A stretch of DNA of 54,762 nt from Candidatus Gallimonas merdae (GTDB lineage: Bacteria; Bacillota; Clostridia; Christensenellales; Borkfalkiaceae). The translations under genes were made by a program, and so were the position numbers. The stretch spans positions 1-54,762 of the forward strand of contig CAJFRT010000013.1 in NCBI GenBank assembly GCA_904419525.1, given 5' to 3'. The stretch's first letter is position 1, and every line of letters starts with the position of its first letter. Shown here one piece after another: positions 48,818 through 54,762 of the stretch. A model generated the notes under the pieces. It saw only the letters and a program-made list of their open reading frames with translations, was not told the DNA's origin and did no database searches.

Positions 48818-50812
48818 ATGATAAAATCAGCAAAAGAATTGACGGCAGAAGAGAAGATGCGCTTGATCTGCGGCAAGGATTTTTGGCATACGGACGATCT
48901 TGGGGGGAAACTTCCGCAGATCACCGTGGCGGATGGCCCGGTCGGGCTGCGCGTGGTAAAAGAACGCAGGGAGGACGGGACGGAAACCTCCTATCCTTCA
49001 GTAGCCTATCCGTCCATCCAGCTTTTGGCGAACACATGGAGCACCGAAAGTGCAAAGGAGATGGGCGAATGCCTTGCGGACGACTGCAAGGAGCGCGATG
49101 TGGACATTCTGCTCGCGCCGGGAGTGAACATTAAGCGCAATCCGCTGAACGGCCGGAACTTTGAATATTTTTCGGAGGATCCTGTTCTCGCGGGAAGGAT
49201 GGCGAAGAGTTACATAGAGGGCGTACAGGAACAGGGCGTCGGTGTATGCCTCAAACATTTTTGCTGCAACAATCTCGAATACGACCGCCTGCATCAGTCA
49301 AGCGACGTAGATGAGCGTACTCTGCGTGAGTTGTATTACCGTCCATTTCAGATCGCCTGCGAGGCGAAACCTGTTTCGGTCATGAGCAGCTATAATCGGA
49401 TCAACGGAACCTACGGCGCCGAATACAGGAGAGGGTTTGATGTTCTTCGCAATGAGTTCGGATTTGACGGGGCAATCTTCTCCGATTGGAGCGCCGTGCG
49501 TGACCGCACCGCTTCGGCGAAGGCGGGGCTTGATCTGTCGATGCCCATATGCGACGACCATTATCAAAAACTGCGTACGGACTATGAGGCGGGGCGCCTC
49601 ACGGACGAGGAATTGGACAGATGCGCACAGCGTGTGCTCGACCTGATTCATCGCTGCAAAGCGATGCATCGGGGCAAGCAAGTTGTCAAAACGGAGAAGA
49701 AACGGGCAGAGGCGGCAAAAGCGATCGCCGCCGACGGTATGGTATTGCTCAAAAACGACGGCCTGCTCCCGCTCGGCGGTGCAAAGCGCATTTCCGTCTG
49801 CGGTTGCTTTGCAAAGCCCGATACGGTTGATATGCTGCGCGGCGGAGGAAGCGCGGGCGTGGAATGGCTGGACAAGACGTTCGATATCCCCGCCGCGCTC
49901 GAAAGACGCGGATATGCCGTTGCGTATGAGGGCGCCTTCCGGTATGACGGCGTGGAGTCGTTCAACCAGAACGCCCGCACGGCTCTGCTGAATGCCGCAA
50001 AGAGCGATGTGAACGTTGTTTGCGTGGGAACGGGAAATCCCGTGGAGTACGAGGCGGGCGACCGCAAGACCCTGCGCCTGCCTGAAGTGCAGGAACGCGC
50101 GATTTTGGAAACGGCGGAGCAGAATGAAAATACCATTGTCGTCGTGTTTGCGGGAGGCGCGGTGGATATGAGCGTTTGGGCGGATAAAGTCAGGGCGATC
50201 CTGTACGCCGGGTTCCCCGGCATGGGCGGCGATGAGGTGGTGGCGGATATCCTCACCGGGAAGATCAACCCGAGCGGAAAGCTTTCGGAGACCTTCCCGC
50301 TCTCCGCGGAATCGGTGCCCGCCGTGAATGCTTACCGTGTCGCAGGAGTCACGCGGTATCAGGAAGGGTTGGACGTCGGGTATCGGTATTTCGTCACTTA
50401 CGAGGTTCCCGTGCTCTATCCGTTCGGTTACGGGCTGGGTTATTCGGAATTTACATACAAGGAGCTTCTGCTGACCGCAGAGGAGGATAGGCTGCGCGTT
50501 TCGTGTTCCATTGAGAACATTTCGTCGCGGGACGGAAAAGAAATTGTGCAGGTGTATGTGCGCGAATGCGCGCCGCTTGTGTATCGTCCGAAAAAGGAAC
50601 TGAAGGCATTTTCCAAGTCGGAGATCAAGGCAGGCCAGACGAAGCCGTTTGAATTTGTCCTTCACGGCGATGCGTTCGCGCACTGGTCGGTGGCAGAAAA
50701 CAAATGGGAAATCACGGACGGCGTATATGAAATATCGGTCGGCGCATCGTCGCAGGATATACGTCTGATAGGGAAAATCACGATCGAAAACGGAAAGATA
50801 ACTGTCGTATAA
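48818..50812 (+). CDS. GH3 beta-glycosidase
   Basis: ATG 48818 follows AAGGAG and gives 664 residues without a signal peptide. The N-terminal TIM barrel carries the KHF motif (147-149) and the nucleophile Asp223 in FSDWSAV. The second alpha/beta domain begins near 300 (AAADGMVLLKNDGLLPL). A C-terminal fibronectin III-like domain (about 570-660) is present. GH3 enzymes of this type release beta-linked glucose or xylose from oligosaccharide ends. The upstream frame to 48767 lacks a ribosome site. It sits between the GH63-like gene and a broken GH31 gene, as part of a cytoplasmic finishing set. Confidence 0.92.
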   Translation: MIKSAKELTAEEKMRLICGKDFWHTDDLGGKLPQITVADGPVGLRVVKERREDGTETSYPSVAYPSIQLLANTWSTESAKEMGECLADDCKERDVDILLAPGVNIKRNPLNGRNFEYFSEDPVLAGRMAKSYIEGVQEQGVGVCLKHFCCNNLEYDRLHQSSDVDERTLRELYYRPFQIACEAKPVSVMSSYNRINGTYGAEYRRGFDVLRNEFGFDGAIFSDWSAVRDRTASAKAGLDLSMPICDDHYQKLRTDYEAGRLTDEELDRCAQRVLDLIHRCKAMHRGKQVVKTEKKRAEAAKAIAADGMVLLKNDGLLPLGGAKRISVCGCFAKPDTVDMLRGGGSAGVEWLDKTFDIPAALERRGYAVAYEGAFRYDGVESFNQNARTALLNAAKSDVNVVCVGTGNPVEYEAGDRKTLRLPEVQERAILETAEQNENTIVVVFAGGAVDMSVWADKVRAILYAGFPGMGGDEVVADILTGKINPSGKLSETFPLSAESVPAVNAYRVAGVTRYQEGLDVGYRYFVTYEVPVLYPFGYGLGYSEFTYKELLLTAEEDRLRVSCSIENISSRDGKEIVQVYVRECAPLVYRPKKELKAFSKSEIKAGQTKPFEFVLHGDAFAHWSVAENKWEITDGVYEISVGASSQDIRLIGKITIENGKITVV

Positions 50813-50823
50813 AGAGAACGACT

Positions 50824-50943
50824 GTGGAAACTATTATTTTCGGCAATCTCCGTGTACAGCCCCTGAGCGAGGATATCGTATGCGTCGAACGCGCGGGTAA
50901 GGGCGGTTTTTGCGATAAAGACGCCTTCTTCATACGAAATTAA
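50824..50943 (+). pseudogene. N-terminal remnant of a GH31 glycosidase
   Basis: A 39-codon frame opens at GTG 50824 and stops at 50941-50943. Its translation (IIFGNLRVQPLSEDIVCVER...GFCDKDAFFIRN) reads like the first residues of GH31 alpha-glucosidase/alpha-xylosidase proteins, where a FGN(Y/L)R...L...RxE...F.D..(T/A)F...N pattern precedes the galactose-mutarotase-like domain. The remaining 600 or more codons are absent, and the GH36 gene begins 21 bases later. It lacks a good ribosome site. I read this as the scar of a deletion within the locus; a chance open frame is less likely, given position and pattern. Confidence 0.6.
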
Positions 50944-50964
50944 ATTTTATCTTTAAGGAAGATT

Positions 50965-53151
50965 ATGATTTATTATAACTCGGAAACCAAGAGTTTTCTT
51001 TTAAGTGGCAAAAATTACAGCTATTGTATGTACATAAACCGTGCGGGTTTATTGCAGCACCTGTATTGGGGCAAAAAGATCGGCGCGGAGGATGCGGCGT
51101 TTCTCGTCGCGGCGCACGGTTTGCCCGCGGCGCCAAATCCGGACGATTTGAACCGGGATATGGCGACGGACGGGATGCCTTCCGAGTGCGGCAGTTTCGG
51201 GCGCGGAGATTTCCGCCCCGCAACTGTGATCGTAAGACGGACAGACGGCGCGGTGATGAGCTGTTTTGCGTACGTTTCGCATAAGATTGTGAAGGGCGCG
51301 CTTTCTTTGGAAGGGATGCCCTGCGCGCGGAAGGCGGACGCGACGCTGATTCTGACAATCAAAGATGACTTTTCGGATATCGAGATAGACCTCAACTATT
51401 CCGTATCGGAGGATTCGGATATCCTCGTGCGAAACATGGTGGTACGCAACGCGGGGAAAGAGGCCGCGGAGATTGCAAAAGCCTTTTCCTTCTGTACGGA
51501 ACTGCCCGATACCTGCGGCACCTGGTCGGCAATGCGGCTTGCGGGCTCGTGGGCGCGGGAAAGAACGCCTGTCGTAACGCCGCTTGCGGAGGGAACGCTG
51601 CGCATCGAATCCGCCCGCGGGTATTCTTCGCACCAGATGAACCCGTTTTTGGCGGTGCTGTCGGAAAACTGCGGGGAAGAGAGCGGGGAGTGCTACGGCT
51701 TTAATCTCCTGTACAGCGGCTCGTTTGCCATCAAGGCGGACGTATCGCACAATAAGAGCATCCGCGTACAGGGCGGTATCAATGACTATCTGTTCGGCTG
51801 GCAGTTAAAGGGCGGGGAGGCGTTCGCAACGCCGCAGGCGGCGCTGTGCTATTCCGCGGAGGGGCTCGGCGGCATGTCGCGGGCGTATCACGACTTTTTC
51901 CGTGAATACATCATCGACCCGAAGCGGGTATATGCGCGCCGCCCGATCGTCATCAACAACTGGGAGGCGACGTACTTCGATTTCGACAACGAAAAGCTGT
52001 TTTCCATCATCGACGCGGCGGCAAAGCCGGGCATAGATACCTTCGTGTTGGACGACGGTTGGTTCGGCAAGCGCGATAGCGATACGTCGGGGCTAGGCGA
52101 CTGGTTCGTTAACGAGAAAAAGCTGAAGGGCGGCTTAAAGGCGGTCATCGAGCATTGCAAGGAAAAGGGGTTAAAGTTCGGGCTTTGGTTCGAGCCGGAG
52201 ATGGTGAACGAGGACAGCGACCTGTACCGCGCCCACCCCGATTGGGCAATCGGGAAAGCGGGCTTTGAACCCTGCCGCGGGCGCAACCAGCTGGTGCTCG
52301 ATTTTACAAGAAAGGAAGTAGTGGACTATATTTTTGAAACGATATCGAAAATATTGCGCGAAAACGACATCTCCTACGTCAAGTGGGACAAGAACCGCGA
52401 CATCACGGAAAACTTCACGGCGAATCTGCCTGCGGACAGGCAGGGCGAGTTCTGGCACCGCTACACGCTGGGATTCTACGACCTCGCCGAGCGATTGACG
52501 AAGGAGTTCCCGAACGTGTTTTTCGAGGGCTGCGCGGGCGGAGGCGGCAGGTTTGACGGCGGGGCGCTGTACTACTTCCCGCAGATCTGGACGAGCGACG
52601 ATACGGACGGGCTGGAGCGGACGAAGATCCAGTGGGGCACGTCGATGTGCTATCCCGTAAGCGCGATGAGCTGCCACGTTTCCGCCTGCCCCAATCACCA
52701 GACGCAGCGTACGACGCCGTTTGCAACGCGGGGAGCCATTGCCTCGCTCGGCGCAACGGGGTATGAGCTCGATCTTACCAAGCTCTCCGAAGAGGAAAAG
52801 GCGCAGGTCAGAGAGCAGATTGAAAACTATAAGCAGATCGACGAACTTGTGTTAAAGGGCGATCTGTATCGTCTTTCCGATCCGTTCCGTACGAATTATT
52901 TTTGCGAGATGCTCGTCGGCAAGGACAAATCGAAGGCATACGTAGTGGGCGAGCGGTTCCGCGGCGACCCGTGCGACCACGACAGGGTGCTGAAGCTGCG
53001 CGGATTGGACGAAGGCAAAACGTATACGATACGAGAGCTGAACGTAACGGCGAGCGGCGCGGCGCTCATGGGCGCGGGACTGTTCTATCCACGTCTTTCT
53101 GACTGCGGCGGTTGGGTCTGGCATATCGAGGAAGTCAGGGAAGAAGGTTAA
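50965..53151 (+). CDS. GH36 alpha-galactosidase
   Basis: The 728-residue protein has the full GH36 plan: an N-terminal beta-sandwich (1-300), a TIM barrel (about 315-640) with the nucleophile Asp475 in YVKWDKNRD and the acid/base region TSDDTD (543-548), and a C-terminal beta domain. VLDDGWFGKRD (361-371), GLWFEPEMV (406-414) and EGCAGGGGRFD (521-531) line the site. It removes terminal alpha-galactose from oligosaccharides such as raffinose or galactomannan fragments. No signal peptide is present, so it is intracellular. The start follows AAGGAAG. The GH2 gene begins four bases after its stop. Confidence 0.95.
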   Translation: MIYYNSETKSFLLSGKNYSYCMYINRAGLLQHLYWGKKIGAEDAAFLVAAHGLPAAPNPDDLNRDMATDGMPSECGSFGRGDFRPATVIVRRTDGAVMSCFAYVSHKIVKGALSLEGMPCARKADATLILTIKDDFSDIEIDLNYSVSEDSDILVRNMVVRNAGKEAAEIAKAFSFCTELPDTCGTWSAMRLAGSWARERTPVVTPLAEGTLRIESARGYSSHQMNPFLAVLSENCGEESGECYGFNLLYSGSFAIKADVSHNKSIRVQGGINDYLFGWQLKGGEAFATPQAALCYSAEGLGGMSRAYHDFFREYIIDPKRVYARRPIVINNWEATYFDFDNEKLFSIIDAAAKPGIDTFVLDDGWFGKRDSDTSGLGDWFVNEKKLKGGLKAVIEHCKEKGLKFGLWFEPEMVNEDSDLYRAHPDWAIGKAGFEPCRGRNQLVLDFTRKEVVDYIFETISKILRENDISYVKWDKNRDITENFTANLPADRQGEFWHRYTLGFYDLAERLTKEFPNVFFEGCAGGGGRFDGGALYYFPQIWTSDDTDGLERTKIQWGTSMCYPVSAMSCHVSACPNHQTQRTTPFATRGAIASLGATGYELDLTKLSEEEKAQVREQIENYKQIDELVLKGDLYRLSDPFRTNYFCEMLVGKDKSKAYVVGERFRGDPCDHDRVLKLRGLDEGKTYTIRELNVTASGAALMGAGLFYPRLSDCGGWVWHIEEVREEG

Positions 53152-53154
53152 AGC

Positions 53155-54762
53155 ATGTTTGAAAGAAAGGAATATCCCCGTCCGCAGTTCCGGCGGGAGA
53201 ATTGGCAGAGTCTGAACAGCGAATGGGAGTTCGCCTTCGACGATAAGAATGAAGGCATAAAAAGCGGACTGTGGCAGGGGAATAAGGCGCTGCCGCTGAA
53301 AATCAACGTACCGTTTTCCTATGAGTACCCCGCAAGCGGCGTCGGGGATACGGCGCAGCACGACGTCGTGTGGTACCGTCGCACGTTTGCGATCGCCGAA
53401 GGAAACGGGGGCAGTCGCGCGCTGCTCTGCTTCAATGCCGCCGACTATCAGACGGATGTATGGTTAAACGGCGTGCATATCCTCACGCATACGGGCGGGT
53501 TTACGCCCTTTTCGGCAGATATCACCGATATTCTGAAAGAGGGCGAAAATGTGCTCGTCGTGCGGTGCGAAGATACGCTGAATGATGCCGTCCCGCGGGG
53601 CAAACAGAGTTGGACGGGCAGTCCGTTTTCCTGTTTCTATGTCCCAAACACGGGCATCTGGCAGAACGTGTGGCTGGAGTTTTTCGGCGAGGACTGTATC
53701 GCGGAGCATTCTCTGTTCTGCGATTACGATAAGACAGAGCTGTACGGCGAACTTGCCACATTATACGGTTCGGCAGACGAGGCAGAAATCGCCGTCGTGT
53801 TTGACGGGAAACTCATCAAACGGGAACGGCTCACCCTCCGCGGCAGACACAACAATTACCGTTTTACGCTCCCCAAGGACTATACGGACGACTATTCCTG
53901 GTCGCCCGAAAATCCGCGCCTGCTGTATGTGGATTTTGCTTTATATAAGGGCGGAAAACAAATCGACCTCGCGCATACGCGCATCGGCATGCGCAAAATT
54001 TCCGTCGATGAGCATGGAAAAATTTGCCTGAACAACCGACCGTACTATCAGCGGTTGGTGCTCGATCAGGGGTATTGGCAGGAGAGCGGGCTCACGCCTC
54101 CCTCGGCGGAGGCGCTCAGAAAGGACATCGAACTTACAAAGGCGATGGGGTTTAACGGGGCGCGGAAACATCAGAAACTGGAAGATCCGTACTTTTGCTA
54201 CTATGCGGAAGAGCTTGGTTTTCTGACGTGGTGTGAAATGCCGTCCGCATACCGCTTCTGCGCGGAGGAGACCGCAGCAATCACGAAGGAGTGGCAGGAG
54301 ATCGTCAGGGCGGGGCGGAACTGCACGAGCAACGTTTGCTATGTGCCGCTGAATGAGAGCTGGGGCGCGCGGGAGATCGCGACGGACGAAAGACAGAAGG
54401 CCTTTGCCCGTTCGCTGTATTTTCTTACGAAGTCGCTCGACCCTACGCGGCTCATCTCCACGAACGACGGGTTTGAGGTCGTAAATCCTACGGATATCCT
54501 CGGCGTACACGATTACGATGCGGAAAAGGCGGAGGACTTTGCAAAGTATGCAAACGGATACGACGGCATGCACCCGCAGGGATTCGCCCTGTTTGCGGAG
54601 GGGGAGAAGTATGCGGGTGAACCTGTCCTTCTGACGGAGTTCGGCGGCAGGGCGTTTCAGACGGACGCCAAGGGCGAAGCGTGGGGGTACAGCGGCGCGG
54701 CGCAAAATGAAGAAGCGTTCTTAAAACAGCTCGGATCCATCATGCAAGGCGTGTACTCCTGC
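53155..54762 (+). CDS. GH2 beta-glycosidase (5' part; runs off the window)
   Basis: An uninterrupted frame of 536 codons begins at ATG 53155 and continues past the window end. Domain order follows GH2: an N-terminal jelly roll (RRENWQSLNSEWEFAFDD...), an Ig-like domain (about 190-290), and a TIM barrel with the acid/base Glu401 in PLNESWG and the nucleophile Glu495 in LTEFGG. The HQK in place of the common H-x-H loop near 340 hints at a non-standard subgroup, such as beta-galactosidase or beta-glucuronidase relatives. No signal peptide. It is four bases after the GH36 gene, so the two are translationally coupled. Confidence 0.92.
   Translation, partial: MFERKEYPRPQFRRENWQSLNSEWEFAFDDKNEGIKSGLWQGNKALPLKINVPFSYEYPASGVGDTAQHDVVWYRRTFAIAEGNGGSRALLCFNAADYQTDVWLNGVHILTHTGGFTPFSADITDILKEGENVLVVRCEDTLNDAVPRGKQSWTGSPFSCFYVPNTGIWQNVWLEFFGEDCIAEHSLFCDYDKTELYGELATLYGSADEAEIAVVFDGKLIKRERLTLRGRHNNYRFTLPKDYTDDYSWSPENPRLLYVDFALYKGGKQIDLAHTRIGMRKISVDEHGKICLNNRPYYQRLVLDQGYWQESGLTPPSAEALRKDIELTKAMGFNGARKHQKLEDPYFCYYAEELGFLTWCEMPSAYRFCAEETAAITKEWQEIVRAGRNCTSNVCYVPLNESWGAREIATDERQKAFARSLYFLTKSLDPTRLISTNDGFEVVNPTDILGVHDYDAEKAEDFAKYANGYDGMHPQGFALFAEGEKYAGEPVLLTEFGGRAFQTDAKGEAWGYSGAAQNEEAFLKQLGSIMQGVYSC

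Overview
The window looks like a chromosomal segment of a Bacillota (Clostridia-type) bacterium, probably an uncultured gut or plant-fibre fermenter. Support for this: AGGAGG-type ribosome binding sites, canonical TTGACA/N17/TATAAT promoters, intrinsic terminators between units, a PdaB/NodB-type polysaccharide deacetylase, an EFR1-type ferredoxin, homodimeric-type glycyl-tRNA synthetase, and several lipobox lipoproteins typical of a monoderm. The species-level identity is inference. The first 28 kb is GC-rich housekeeping sequence; short AT-rich islands interrupt it.

Layout. 1-5 kb: 3' end of a probable structured RNA, acidic zinc-ribbon protein, ComF-like phosphoribosyltransferase, sugar O-acetyltransferase (minus), polysaccharide deacetylase, SSB-like protein, PlsC-like acyltransferase. 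5-12.4 kb: membrane glycosyltransferase and glyS (both minus), a small XRE repressor divergent from a Cys-rich small protein, glnS, and three membrane or membrane-anchored proteins. 12.4-20.5 kb: a DNA-repair/housekeeping run uvrB - HAD phosphatase - NUDIX - uvrA - MmcQ/YjbR - aminotransferase, with stop/start overlaps, behind a long structured uvrB leader. 20.5-21.7 kb: an AT-rich island with its own promoter, a 140-nt highly structured RNA ending in an intrinsic terminator, a two-TM protein and a small all-helical protein with an HEPN-like R-x4-H motif. 21.7-28.3 kb: tex, pnuC-like transporter, epimerase fused to a zinc-ribbon tail, EFR1 ferredoxin, cysK. 28.3-31 kb: a mobile-element segment with a large serine recombinase, an overlapping half-size recombinase-like protein lacking the catalytic serine, and a small orphan gene, with matched divergent promoters.

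31.2-54.8 kb is one carbohydrate-utilisation locus. A LacI-family regulator with an 18-bp operator in its own promoter is followed by lipoproteins: two SGNH-hydrolase lipoproteins, a GH43-like lipoprotein, a CBM9-like lipoprotein, a 1301-residue lipoprotein built from three repeated modules, an ABC sugar-binding protein (interrupted by a 1-base frameshift), two ABC permeases, and another lipoprotein carrying a related module. Next come intracellular-looking glycosidases: a GH63/GH37-like (alpha/alpha)6 enzyme, GH3, a GH31 N-terminal remnant, GH36 and GH2 (running off the window). The simplest reading is a Gram-positive surface system that binds, de-esterifies and trims a decorated plant glycan, imports oligosaccharides through the ABC transporter (its ATPase is not in the window) and finishes degradation in the cytoplasm.

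The best candidates for undescribed biology are the ncRNA/membrane/HEPN-like island at 20.5-21.7 kb and the repeated-module lipoprotein array at 32-47 kb.
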